Source: Pochonia chlamydosporia 170
Lineage: Eukaryota > Ascomycota > Sordariomycetes > Hypocreales > Clavicipitaceae
Reading direction: 5' to 3'
Assembly (NCBI RefSeq): GCF_001653235.2
Contig: NC_035790.1
Location: 8,494,001-8,558,000 of the forward strand
Length of the DNA stretch: 64,000 bases
Position 1 is the stretch's first letter, and every line of letters begins with the position of its first letter. Positions 1 through 11,529 of the stretch are shown here, one piece after another. The notes beneath the pieces were generated by a model. It ran no database searches. It was given only the letters and a program-made list of their open reading frames with translations, and was not told the origin of the DNA. Both the position numbers and the translations under genes were made by a program.

Positions 1-3000
1 TAGCTTCAGTTCTGACAGGACATTGATGCTCCAGAGAAAAGGAAGGGAACATGGAAGGAAGGTGTGACAGACAAACAGCGGGGCTCGAGAGAAGGTCCGG
101 TCAGGAAGGAGTGGCCCTGGAATCGACCGAGAAGAAAAAATGGAAGGAACTGGGAGCACTTTGAGCACCAACTGCACCAACTGATCTCCTTGCTCTCCAT
201 CCATGCCATCTTTCCGCCGCACAAGGGCCTTGTCGATCCCAACATTGAAAGCACTAGAAGAACGAATGCGGGCGTCTCAACCGTGCCGTGCCTCACCTCA
301 CCTCACGGATGCATGCACCAGGCTCAACTCATGCTGTGTCTTTGGTCTGTCACAGTCACGCTGTCAAGCGGTCGAGCTGTCAAGCTGTCAAGCTGTCAAC
401 AATAGGCTGTCTGTCTCAAGACCTTTCTCTTTGTTCCAAGCCAATCGGCGTATTCACGTCGTCATGACCTCCGAGATTGGACATGTCCCTATCTACTCCG
501 TACACAGAACCTGACGCCCATTTCAATGTTCCTGCCCAACCTTCGGCCGGGTACCTCTGCTGTGAAACGATTCACAAACCAGACGTCAATGCTCTACAGA
601 GTACGGAGTAGTGTTTGAGCCAATACTTGTATTTCTGGTACATACCATGCTCGGGAAGGCACTGGAGCCACTGGGCGGACTGCGAGCTACGCACAAGTAC
701 GTACTTCTGTTCAAAAAAGGGTCTTCCTCCGAACGCCGTTGGGGCAAGTTAGCCTCTGACATTTATCACCAGGCGTTGAGAAGAACACCAGAGGCCTCGT
801 ACGTGCAAACTCCGTACCAATTGACACGGCAGTGGCCAGCTAGTGATCACCCATCTGACAGCTGATTCCAAAAACCCATGTCTGGGAGCATTGGCATCTT
901 ACTCGTGTTGAAGCCAGTCAGCCAACGACATCCCAAAGCGCGCCATGGTGGAGACTGCCAAATTGTGGGAAGTGGACTGGCCAACTGTTTTGAGTCCATG
1001 GGGCTTGACTGAAGATTGCGGCGTCCTGGAGGCGTTGAGCTTATGGAGCTTGGTCAAACCCTGCAGCCAACAGCATTCAATGCTGTCTTTCAATGGGTGG
1101 CTCAATTTTCATTTCTATTGACTGGCGAATGCAGAAGTCAAGTGTGACAAAGGCAAATGCCAGCACTCTGTCCCAAGCACAACAACAACAACATCGCCAA
1201 GAGACCTTTCTTCAGAAAACAGGCCATTTCGAGGCAAATGGCTCATGGCACTTGACACTATTGCCAGTGGCAGTCCTTCGTCTGATCTATGAACGGAGGC
1301 TCCGAACCATGAGCCGCAATACCAATAAGAGAGTATTGTACAGATTCCTGCTCATGACAATATTGAGACTTCTACATGAGTCTTGCTGGGACAACCCACT
1401 AAAAGAAACGGCTTGTCAAGGATGGAATGCTTGGTTTGCATCGGAAGCATGGCCTTTGCCAAGCATTGTTGCAGCTAAGCTTGCAGGATCCGGGCATGGC
1501 TGCAAGGTTGATCCACGCCAGGGGGAGGAAAGGCTAGCATGACAACGCTCCCTCCAGGGATAATACTGCTCCAGCTGATCCTAAAATTCACAATTTGTTC
1601 TTGGCTCAAGAGGTGCAATTGTGTTCCTGAGAACCTTTTGAAGCAGAGGCTCTTGCATTGAACGACAACATCCTCGAGATGTCGCTAACCAAGGCTAAGC
1701 CCACTCGATTTTTAAAGAGAATCTCCACCAGTACCAGGCGAGTGTGGAGAGATATGGGCCAGAGGGGCAGAGGGGCCGAGGAAGACGGGATGTGACCAAC
1801 GAGAATCCCTCCGGGCTCACCAGAACGGGCCTTTGGGCTGGTTGAAGATTTTACCACAGGCTAATGAACATGAACACTGGAGTTGACATCGCTTGGCTGT
1901 CAACCTAGTACACGGGGGAACCACAACGACGTCACACTGGGTCTATCTATTTTGTTTTCCGATCCAGCCCCTCCCATTCGTCTATCGAGGAAAATTACGC
2001 ATGGCTCATTAGAAAATGATAAGTGTGACCCACTGTCAGACATTGAAGCTTCAAAAATATGGCGCAGCCTTCGGGATGGTAATCACATTTTGAATTCAAT
2101 CTGAGGTCGACTCTCTGTTGACAGGTTGTGGCGGTTCATGACAAGCTTCCACGACACCAAGAGAACCATGAGCGGTAAACGTTCACTTGCTGCCATGCGG
2201 AAAAGGGGACCAAAGCGGCCCACAGCTGAAGGTTAAAAATAACAAACAAAGAAAGCTCTGATGTTGTCTTAGAAGTACATCAGCACACTAGCTGGGGCTA
2301 ACTGCGAACAACCAAACCAACCACAGCGCAATGGCCTGGTTGTCAAGGAAGTTGGGGTATGGCGTCCACTCCAATCAATACAGGCTGCTCTCCAAACCTC
2401 CATGTTTCTTGTGGCTGGGCCTCGCTCCGATTTGAATGCCACATTGAACGGGCAAGCGGGAATTCCATGAGTTCGAGATCTTTGTGGTGTTGGCTATGAC
2501 CATCCAGAGCAACATTGATGGTGACGGTTGTTACATGGTTGGTTGGTGGGTTGCTTTGATGGATTCCTGTGGTGTACCACAATGATTGACAACGCACTCG
2601 CTCTTAGCTTCCACACCAATTGACGAAATCAGCATCCAACAAAGAAGCAGATGGCCGACTGATGAGGGAGAAGCATCTTGAGCCTCGTGGACCCTGAATA
2701 TCAAACTTGACACGCATTTCGAAGGCGCACTACTGCGTCCCTCTAAGGAAACTTGGCGCAACCGGGCTAACAAGCGATGGAAGAATCATCAGGCCAGCCA
2801 AAGTTGGGAATCTTCACTGAAAACAAGACACTGGCCACTTTTTGTGCATGGTTCCTGGCAAAACGGCCTTTCAGATCTTTCGACAGATAGCATCGCTAAT
2901 TTGACTATTGGTGATCTGATACTCCGTACAGAGGACCCGAGACAATACAATCCCCCCCAGCATTCACAACCCTGACTCATTCTTCTAAGGAGACAGGCAA

Positions 3001-3158
3001 ATTCAAATCCACCTTTTGCTTTTTGCCCTTGCCGAACTCCGATTTACCATCCCGATGAACTCCGTGGCTATACGTAATGTGTTCTCGCTTGATACATGTG
3101 TATGTGTATGCTGATTTGAGACAGGGATCATTGACAAAATGGTGTGAGGATTGATGTG
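1..3158. other. intergenic, no gene recognised
   Basis: About 3.1 kb in which I recognise no coding family on either strand. Open frames here are short, lack domain signatures and overlap one another. A compact tandem of the 8-mer agctgtca sits near 375-398, and the 10-mer TACTCCGTAC (or its reverse complement) occurs at 494-503, 601-610 and 2920-2929. The right part may hold the terminator of the coactosin-like gene. Confidence 0.5.
375..398. repeat. short tandem repeat, 8-bp unit x3
   Basis: Three head-to-tail copies of agctgtca, with a looser ctgtcaag copy just upstream at 361-368. It lies in non-coding DNA, and no function is apparent beyond a simple slippage repeat. Confidence 0.7.
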
Positions 3159-3596
3159 TTATCCACGGCCTCCGTTGTAGTCGGCTCCGCCAGCCTTGCG
3201 CAGCCTCGCGACTACTTCCTTCTCCTCCAGGTCAGATCGGTCTCCAGCAGTCAATGCAAGGTGGTGAGAGAGAATGCGCTTAACCTCGCCGCTCTCGACG
3301 CTCACCCGCGCCTTTCGCATCACCTTGGTGTTCTCGCCAATCCAGACAACTAGGGCAAATTTGACCCTGGTGCTCTCCGCGTCGTTGGCATACTCGACTC
3401 GGACGAAACCGTACTGCACCTGAGCATCATCAAGAGAGGCAGCCAATTCCGCAATGCCACCCGAGCCCGTCTTGCTCAGCGAGAGCTTGCTCCCGCTGGC
3501 TTCTGCGTACGAAATGAGCATCCAATTGGTGTCATCTTTATCATCGCGAACTGCATTATATGCAGCCGCGATCTCGGGAGCATCCAAGCCACTCAT
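3159..3596 (-). CDS. coactosin-like actin-binding protein (ADF-H domain)
   Basis: Single-exon 145-residue protein resembling coactosin, a one-domain ADF/cofilin-homology protein that binds actin filaments without severing them. The ADF-H fold is seen in the early MSGLDAPEIAAAYNAVRDD segment, the central VQYGFVRVEY and FALVVWIGENT strands, and the final helix leading to a Gly-rich tail (GGADYNGGRG). The ATG at 3596 is chosen because 18 upstream in-frame residues do not look like this family and coactosins are normally about 140-150 residues. It would act in the cytosol at cortical actin. An unrelated ADF-H protein such as twinfilin is unlikely because only one domain is present. Confidence 0.85.
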   Translation of the reverse strand: MSGLDAPEIAAAYNAVRDDKDDTNWMLISYAEASGSKLSLSKTGSGGIAELAASLDDAQVQYGFVRVEYANDAESTRVKFALVVWIGENTKVMRKARVSVESGEVKRILSHHLALTAGDRSDLEEKEVVARLRKAGGADYNGGRG

Positions 3597-5197
3597 TGTG
3601 TTGACGAAGTTCCTTTGACTGCAATCAACTGTTGTGCAAAACTGCTTCAAGTGAAAGGCTCAAAGTTCTGTTGTGCTACAAAAATTCCTCTGGAGCAGTG
3701 TTGTAGCAGCATAGATTAGCTGAGAGCTCTTGGGTTGGCTGTTTGTAGGTAGGCATGCACGAGGTTGCGCAGCTTTGAGCGAGCGAAGAAGATTTGCGAG
3801 GTTCAATTGCAGTCTGTTGTCACACCTGGGCGGTTTGTCAAAAGGGGAGATAATTATGGAGAAGAAACTTGTGGACGCTTACAGAGTACATGGAGGGAGA
3901 CCAGACTGGGGCTGGCTGGGGTCTGGATAACCCAGTTAAACCATTAATTGCACCTCTCACAAAACACGGAGCAAATTAGCACGGGGGCCGCCGCTCCCCT
4001 TTCCTACAAAGTCAATATACAATCCCGAGTCAAATATTTCCTACCGTTGGGGACGACTCGAATAACAGCTAGAGGAGCATTGCGGAGTCTCCTGGTGAGA
4101 GGAATTTTGCCCATGCTGAACCACGTCCTTCAATCATTGAGCAGATGGCAACCGCCAAGCCTCTCAGACCAGCTGGGAAATCCGTAAGGGTAGAAACCGC
4201 GGCGCGGAAAATAAGCATAATTTGAATGATACCCTTGACGAACCAGCTGCTCCTCAACCGAAGGGCCTAGTTAGGCTCCCGTTTCCGCACCTTTTCTGTC
4301 TTGGCAGGGTACGAATTCGACAATGAGAAGAGTGTTGCTGATAAGGAATGTGATACTGACGGAAGAGGTCTGGCTGTTTGGGCTGCCTACGCCCTTTACC
4401 TTACACAGAGTTGGCAACAAATGCCGGGGGTGGCTGTGTCTTGGTTGTTTTGCGACCGCACCACCAGTGGACTGGGACAATACCAATCATCCCATATACT
4501 TTCTCCACACACCAGCTATTATAAATGTACTAGCGAGCGGATGTATCAGTGGCAGAAGCCATACCCTCTGTATAGCAATCATAAGATTCCCGTCTACATC
4601 CTGGCAGATGGGAACTCTCATACACTAGCCATCGCTGTCGTCGTGGCATCACCAAGAGACTTCACAGGGCAGAGGTTACCATGGTGGTGCGAATATTTGG
4701 CAGGCCGGAACTGGACTACAGGAGGACCGAATCATGCCCAACTCATTACCAAACATGCCCTTGAGGTAAACAAAGCATTCACTGCCGTAACTAACAGTGA
4801 CCCAGAAGCTTTGGTCCATCCTTATGTCCACCCCAACTTCAGCCTGATATCACATTGCGGGGGGCATTTGCGGGGGAAACGGGGTCGGCTGCTATCAGAA
4901 TTGATGAGAAGCATGTATACTTCGAATGATCGACAGACCATCATTCTCTTCAGCAGACTGGGTTCTCGGTGTCCGCGGCGATAAAAAGTATGGTATACCA
5001 TTTACATAATTGATTCAATTTAAGCAGACGTACATAAAAGCAGGCCAGGTCTCGACAATCAACCGCGACGCCACTTGGTTAGCCGCCGCCCATTTGCTAC
5101 CACCTATTGCTCCAGCACATGGCGACCACCATTGTTTGGACTTACACACCACTCCAGAATCTCGGAACACAAGCCGACTCGGTGCAAATTCGGTATC
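3597..5197. other. divergent intergenic region
   Basis: About 1.6 kb between the coactosin-like gene (minus) and the C69-type peptidase (plus), so it should hold both promoters. A 227-codon open frame near 4301-4984 starts only at TTG and shows no domain or signal peptide that I recognise, so I do not call it a gene. Nothing else is evident. Confidence 0.45.
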
Positions 5198-6775
5198 ATG
5201 AAGCTTCATCTTGTCATCCTGGCGCCGTTTGTTCCGCAATCCTTGGCGAGTTATGCTTTCTACGTCGGCAAGAATCTCACACAGCATGGCAGCGTCATGG
5301 TCGGAGGCACAGGTGAAGAGGTATCAAGCCACTGGCTGCAATTATTCCCTGCAAAGAACCACACCCTGAATGAGACCGTCACCGTGGGTGTGACGGATAA
5401 GGCAACTATCCCTGGAGAGTTGATACGCATACCGCAAGTGAGCCATACTTTTCGGTACCTTAGCATGGAATATTCGGACTATGAAGGGTTCCCTGCGCCA
5501 TTGACCAACGGAGGCTTGAATGAGAAGGGAGTTGCAGTCAGGGATGTGTGGGCAAGCAACCGCGATGAATTGATTAACATGACGCCAACGCCGCAACACG
5601 GCGTGCAGTACAGTGACATGGCCAGGTTGATCATGGAGCGGGCAAGCTCAGCTCGGGAAGGCGTCGAACTGATTCGAGACCTCATCAAGAACCACGGTGA
5701 GGCAACCTACGGCGGCAACACACACCTTATAGCCGACAAGGACGAAGGCTGGGTCGTTTGGGAATTTGCTGGCGGCAAGGGTCTCTGGGCCGCAGAGAGA
5801 CTGAACGCGTCTGAAGTTCGAGTCTTGTACCCAGGCTACATCGAAGACTTTCCCGTAGATTTCGCCCACAGCTCCGACTACATGGGCTCTGAAAACCTCG
5901 TCGAATTTGCTATCCAACAAGGATGGTGGGATCCCAAGTCTGGTGAACCATTCAATATCTTCAAGGTCTACGGTCCCCAGGGACCGGAGTACAAAGCTCG
6001 AGACGGAGGATTCAAGTACATGTCGCAAGCAGCGTTGGAGGACGCCACGCTCGCAATGGCCCCCGTCTCAGAAGCAGATCTCATGAAACGAGTCCGTGAC
6101 CACCGCATTTCTGATGACGAGGCAGGCTACGGCCAGGTTGTCTCCCTACATGAGGGCAAAGACCCCGACCTGTTGAGAATCTGGATTGCTCCCACGGGGT
6201 CCATCGCTGCACCGTTTGTCCCATGGTGGCTTGGTGGACAATCCATTCCTCCCGAGTTCGGTGAACATCGGTATCTCACCACTGGAGCATCAAGCAGTTT
6301 CCTAACCCCAGATTTCGAACTCCAGGAAGCATCTCAGTTTGCCGGGCGCATCTTCAAACGCGTCCTGTACTACATGTGTTCTGCGCCGGCACAGTTCCTC
6401 CCCATAGTCACGGATATGCTGACCTCGTTCGAGAACCAGTCTATCACGGACCTTGCGTGGGTAGAAAAGAGCGCAAAGGCACTTATAGATGGTGGTGATA
6501 GGGATTCAGCAAGAAAGCTACTGACATACTACTCGAATTCCAGGGCAGCCAAGGCTCTCGAAATGGGCGGCGCCATGAATACTGCGCTGGACGGGTATAT
6601 AAAGTTGAAAGGAATGTGGAAAGATCCTGTCGGCAAGGAGATTAATGATGCTGGAGAGGGAGCCGAAACCGTGAATTGCCTGATTGGATTTGATCCTGAT
6701 CAGCCGGCAGATAAACAGAAGCCCATCAAGTCGACGAGGAGGAGTAGTAGATTCGTATCTCAGCGGATGCGTTAA
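5198..6775 (+). CDS. secreted C69-family (dipeptidase-like Ntn hydrolase) peptidase with Ser at nucleophile site
   Basis: 525-residue intronless protein of the peptidase C69 type. The ATG at 5198 begins a signal peptide (MKLHLVILAPFVPQSLA), followed by the family's N-terminal block SYAFYVGKNLTQHGS and GGTGEEVSSHW. Further family signatures are NGGLNEKGVAVRDVWA, GGNTHLIADKDEGWVVWE and the conserved tail with GGAMNTALDGYIKLKGMW. C69 enzymes are N-terminal-nucleophile hydrolases whose first mature residue is normally Cys. Here that position reads Ser (AGT, residue 18), which may alter or abolish amidase activity or give a Ser nucleophile. Several N-x-S/T sites fit secretion. Upstream ATGs in the frame are ignored because they precede the signal peptide. 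Confidence 0.85.
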   Translation: MKLHLVILAPFVPQSLASYAFYVGKNLTQHGSVMVGGTGEEVSSHWLQLFPAKNHTLNETVTVGVTDKATIPGELIRIPQVSHTFRYLSMEYSDYEGFPAPLTNGGLNEKGVAVRDVWASNRDELINMTPTPQHGVQYSDMARLIMERASSAREGVELIRDLIKNHGEATYGGNTHLIADKDEGWVVWEFAGGKGLWAAERLNASEVRVLYPGYIEDFPVDFAHSSDYMGSENLVEFAIQQGWWDPKSGEPFNIFKVYGPQGPEYKARDGGFKYMSQAALEDATLAMAPVSEADLMKRVRDHRISDDEAGYGQVVSLHEGKDPDLLRIWIAPTGSIAAPFVPWWLGGQSIPPEFGEHRYLTTGASSSFLTPDFELQEASQFAGRIFKRVLYYMCSAPAQFLPIVTDMLTSFENQSITDLAWVEKSAKALIDGGDRDSARKLLTYYSNSRAAKALEMGGAMNTALDGYIKLKGMWKDPVGKEINDAGEGAETVNCLIGFDPDQPADKQKPIKSTRRSSRFVSQRMR

Positions 6776-7098
6776 CTGGTGAATAGGAACGACTAGTAAT
6801 TCATTCCGGAGTGTATGTAGACTTTTAATTCAACGGCATTTACAGTTATAAAAGACCAATGTTAAGTTTATACGCCTTGTAACGCAGTCTCACTGATGCA
6901 GTCTTCATTTGTTGGTGACTAATTTGAGTGATGAATGGCATGCTGCACCGGGTAGATAAAAATAGCATTTAAGTGCCCTTAAAAACACCATCCGAAGCCC
7001 TACGCATGCATCTAGTAATGGTACACACGATAATCCTCTAATCTAGTGATATCTATAAACTTCGGTGATCAAATGCCTCCTCATTAACATGCCAGCAC
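6776..7098. other. convergent intergenic spacer
   Basis: About 320 bp between two converging genes, AT-rich and with no open frame of note. It probably carries the two 3' ends and polyadenylation signals. Confidence 0.5.
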
Positions 7099-9043
7099 TC
7101 ATTCCGCACTCTTTACCATTGCCCAGCACTTACGCATCCCCGTGCCCATTGACTCTTCCTCCACGTCGTGACTCCATCTTGCCCGATCATTTGTTCCTTC
7201 CTCTGTGTTTCCAGGTATTTGAAACAGATGTACATGCATCGTCAGCTTCAAGTGTGAAAACAGCCAAGGGACATTACCCAACTCTCCCAAATGTTTCGGC
7301 GATTCACTGTCAAACAAGGCCTCCACGTGCGATTTGGCCAGCGCGGTTCGCTGCTTCGCCGTCTGGTACTCGTTTGGCGTAGCTATAGTCTTGCTAGGAA
7401 ATTCCCACAACCCAGCCAAGAGACCCTTCTCTGGTCGGCGGTGGATGAGATAAGATCCGTCTGCACGACGAACCGCACAAACAACCGTTTCTTCTTCACG
7501 GACGGCCTTTTTGGCTATCTTGAGGGGGAATTTGCGCGCGTAGTTGGATATGGCTTCGTGCTGGGCCTCGATCTTCTTGGCATATTCTTTTTGGCCGTTG
7601 GTTGTTGACTTGGCCGATTTACCAGTAAATGCGAATGCCGGAGAGCGTCAGTTGTTTGGGCGCTTTCTTCTTATCTGCCGTCTTGGAATTGGCCTTTGTT
7701 TCTTGCAAGGCTGTGATGCCTGGATCGTTGCTCAGGTCCTCCTCGAAGGGTTCGCAGATGGTGCAAAAGTCTTCAATGTCGGCCACGGTGCCATCTTTGT
7801 TCTGACTCATATTCTTTGCTTCGTTGTATACACGGCATGAGGCGGTGATGGGACATTGGGAGCAGTTTGGCTTTGGGGTGCAGATAGTGCTGCCAAGTTC
7901 CATGAGTGCCTGTCCCCATCGACCGGGCCTGTCCGATATCTCTGACTTGCTGTCTTCGATGCTCAGGTGGTCGAGAGCAACAGCACGGACGAGAGCATCG
8001 GCAGCTGCCCAAATTGTGTCGATGACCATTTTATCAGACTTAATGTTGCCGTAAATCCCGAGTTGTCGACTCAGGACGCGCAGAACGTTTCCGTCAACCA
8101 TTGGCGCCGCTCGACCAAACACGATGGAGGAGATGGCACCAGCTGTGTACCTACCAACTCCGGGAACCTTTTCTTCTAGCTCGCTCGCAGTTGATGGCAA
8201 TAGGCCCTGCATCGTAGGATCCTGAACCACCAGTTTGGCAGCCTCATGGATGCGTGTGGCTCTGCTGTAATATCCGAGTCCTCGCCACGCGGCTAGGACA
8301 TCCTCTGGGTCGGCGCCAGCGAGGTCCTGAATCGTTGGCCATTTATCCATCCAACGATTCCAATAATCAATAACTACCGCTACCCTTGTTTGCTGCAGCA
8401 TGATTTCACTAATCCAAACTTCGTATGCCCGTCGTTCTAGCAGCTTTCGAAGTGCGGAAGCATCAGGTTCGTGGGAAGGATTGACCCACGACTTACGCCA
8501 AGGCATGGCTCGTGTTGTGCTGACAGAGTCAAACCATGACAGCAAAGCTTGTCGATGCTCCAAGCCCCTGCTCTCACAGAGGAATAGCGGCTTGTGATAA
8601 GACGTGGAGTGCTGTCGTTGCGATGTCGGGGAACATGGCTCTGGTGGAATGGTCCCGGGGTTTTTGAACAAGAACGCGTGAGTTTCAATGGCTTTGTGGA
8701 CTCGAGATTTTGTAACTTTGCGTCTCTTGATGCGTCTTGCTCCATCATCTGATTCTTGAGTGTCGTTGTCGGAGGCGAAGGCGTCGCTGCTCGCTGTCTC
8801 TTTGCTCAACCGGGCTCGAGTTCTGCTGGATTTATTCGAGCCATTGGACGATAATCTGGTTGAAGACAGTCTCATTGAGCGTTTTCCAGTCATGTTTTGA
8901 GTCCGTCTAGGCAGTAATCGGTTTCGTCCATGATCAGGGCTGTTGTGAACTCTGCATGGTTGAATGAAAGGACCGCGTCGTGGTTGGCGCGTCTTTGGCC
9001 CACCATACCACGCGTAGAGTGCCGATGTCCACAGCCGCCTCAC
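7099..9043 (-). CDS. A/G-specific adenine DNA glycosylase (MutY/MYH), frame interrupted
   Basis: Base-excision-repair glycosylase that removes adenine opposite 8-oxoguanine. The catalytic part (9043 to about 7650) shows the helix with the catalytic Glu (EIMLQQTR), the helix-hairpin-helix VPGVGRYTAGAISSI, the catalytic Asp in MVDGNVLRVLSR, and a 4Fe-4S Cys cluster (CTPKPNCSQCPITASC). The first cluster spacing here is X5, against X6 in E. coli MutY. The reading frame then stops at 7619-7621. The C-terminal NUDIX-like 8-oxoG recognition domain (RRPEKGLLAGLWEFPSKT ... MGTGMRKCW) continues in the next frame down to 7099. The switch must fall at 7622-7647, and no GT-AG intron restores the frame. 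An internal ATG at 8893 would make a shorter nuclear form; the upstream ATG at 9043 adds an Arg-rich, acid-poor leader like a mitochondrial presequence. Confidence 0.8.
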
Positions 9044-11529
9044 ACATTACGCATCGGCCAGTCTCAGAGACCATAGTACGGCCGTATTGCTCAAAAGTTT
9101 GGTGCAATCGAGGTGTTCAATTCTATTGTGTGCGCGTCTTTCAGTCACGTTGTCTCTCCCTGTATATTCTGGTGGAAATCTTCTTGCCATTGTGTCCCGA
9201 AATTTTCTGATTGGACTGCGTGGTCGTCTCACTTTTCGTCACAATCATCTTCTCATTCAGATTGCGCTCCACTGTAATGAGCTGTTCAGGAGACACAGAG
9301 ACACATGCAGCCCCATTCTTCGGCTCTTCGGATGTGAGGCTCGCCTGAAGCTCTAGAGAATCTAACCTACCTCCCACGTGGCTAAATGGGGGTCTTCAAT
9401 ATCTTATGAACTAGTGATTTTTGGCTGTGAAGATATCTCATGGCGATGTTGCATCGGAATCTAACCAGGACGCTGCTTGATACCTGTTGATACTTGTTGT
9501 ATCAGCTAGAGTGAGTGTTCTTCTATACCTAGGTAGTTAAGGGTCTAAAGTTGTTGCATTTTTAGAAACAATGAGAAGACACAGAGTCATATCCTTATTA
9601 ATTTCCAGTACAGTCGCCTTAAATAGGTATCAAACAATGTGTCTGAAAATACAGCTAAGATGAAACCTTCATTGGCCAAGGAGAAGTTGAAACCTCCTCC
9701 ATCAAATTTTCCTGCGTTTGGTGACCCCAAAGGCAGTGGGTGTGGTAAGGTAACCCCATGTGGGGGAAAGGCGGGGAAGCTTTCGACGGCCGACAAAGAG
9801 CTGTGTGCGGCCAACATGGACACAAGTGACTTTAGCTGACGATAGATGACCCTGTTGGTTGGTGCTTTGAAGAGACTCGAGACTTGACAAGCCTGTAAGG
9901 ATAATGGCTAGGCGACGGGCAACTGAACCAGCGTCAAATGACTCCGTGGTGCGTGGGGGCATGTGGTCGGTCTATTTCTGGTGACTCCAGTCGACCGGGA
10001 CTGGGTACGAAGCGCCTTTCACTAATGGGAAGATGAGTGGGCACTTCACACGCCGTTGTATTGATCCAGAGTTCCCCATTTTGGCGACTAATAGTAATTG
10101 GGGTACTGTATCCCCGAGAGTGGTGGACTGTAAAGGCTGATGGCCAACAGCATTGAATCGTCGGACGATCCGCGGCGTGTCGTCAATGGCGTCAAGTTTG
10201 GTACGATGGAGATATCTTGCAGATATGTGATATCTGAGATATTGTCCGCTCGATGGGCATCTGATTCTTCGGATAAGAGGGATGTGACGGGAACGCCCCT
10301 AGCTCATCAACTCGTTTGATAACGATATCTGACTTGACTTGGTTCGGAGGTAAGAATGCGGTTCGTTAGATGGGGGTTTTGAGGTGGGGAGACGGTCGGC
10401 TGTAACCTTCAGCCGGAATGGTATGCTTGGCAACAATGAAAATGTGACGGTCTGTTGGACCTGAGTTCAAATTTTAGTAGCTGAAACGAGATCATGACGC
10501 TGATTGTCATCCGCTTTGGGTTGTTGAGCTGTTCTGTAGAGAGAGATTGAGCTGAAGTGATGCATGGCGCTGGAGATAGGACGGGGGAAAGAAGAGATTT
10601 TGGTGTGTGAAGAATCTTGGCGCTGCATCTCCATGTCTCTCTGGCTTCAATGCTCTGCACCGAGCAACAGGCAAAGAGGGAAAGAGCGAAGCAGGCCTGC
10701 GACGGAGCTGCGGGGGCTCGTCGGGGGTTGTGGCGCCACAAACCGAACTTGCCACGAGGCGTCAGTTACATCGTGGGGGTCACACCTTCCTCGCTGATGC
10801 CTGAGTCGAGCACAAGGAAGGTGCGGCCAGAGATACGATGTCTGGCCAGGCAAAGCTGGATGGATTATGGTGGTGAGTGATTGACCAGCACTTAGCACTT
10901 GAGAAGAAAGACCCGACCATACCAAACCATGCCCATCTCTGACTGGGCCGGACACTGACCCCAATCGATAGCCTTGCATGCTCCGACTCTTGAATCCACT
11001 TCGACCACCCAACCCTGCCTTAGTCTCCTGTCATTCCCCCAGTCTTCAGAAAAACTTCAGGCGACGCTCAATTGTCAGTTCCCTTTTAGTGCTGAGATTG
11101 GCGCTTCCGCATCAATTCGTGCATCCCCATGTCCGCCCAGTGGCTTGCTCTCCTTGGGGGTCAAGTTTGGGGGGGTTTCATTCTCCGTGGACAAGACAAG
11201 CCAAGGTCGTCGAGATGGAACTTGCAATTCCCGAGCAAGACCTGCTACCCCAATCTGCTGCCCCAAGTTTGGCCGATAACTGGGTCCAGGAAAAACATGG
11301 AGAATGGGGAACTAAACATTGTGGCACCGGGGGCGAGTCAAAAGGATAGATAAACCGCCGTTCCCATTGTGGTTTTGGAAAGGAAAGATCGTCCAGATCC
11401 AGACACTTGAAGGAGACTCTCGTTTGGTACCAGACGCAACTCTATCACCCGTCTGTTCAACCAAACTCTCTGCTGGACGCAAACGCAGACAAGTCTGGTG
11501 TGTATCAACAAGGCACCAACAGACACACA
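9044..11529. other. intergenic, likely divergent promoters
   Basis: About 2.5 kb between the MutY gene (minus) and the sugar transporter (plus). I see no recognisable gene. Around 10205-10250 there is a cluster of gatatc/agatat palindromic words. The last few hundred bases before 11530 should be the transporter promoter and leader. Confidence 0.45.

Noticed and set aside
1093..1542. 149-codon plus-strand frame in the left intergenic region
   Set aside because: No recognisable motif, low-complexity QQQ, and an overlapping frame on the other strand.
4301..4984. 227-codon open frame on the plus strand
   Set aside because: Starts at TTG, no signal peptide or domain, and composition looks like chance; kept as intergenic.
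7622..7680. An intron in MutY to explain the frame change
   Set aside because: All AG acceptors after the only GT donor give intron lengths that do not restore the frame.
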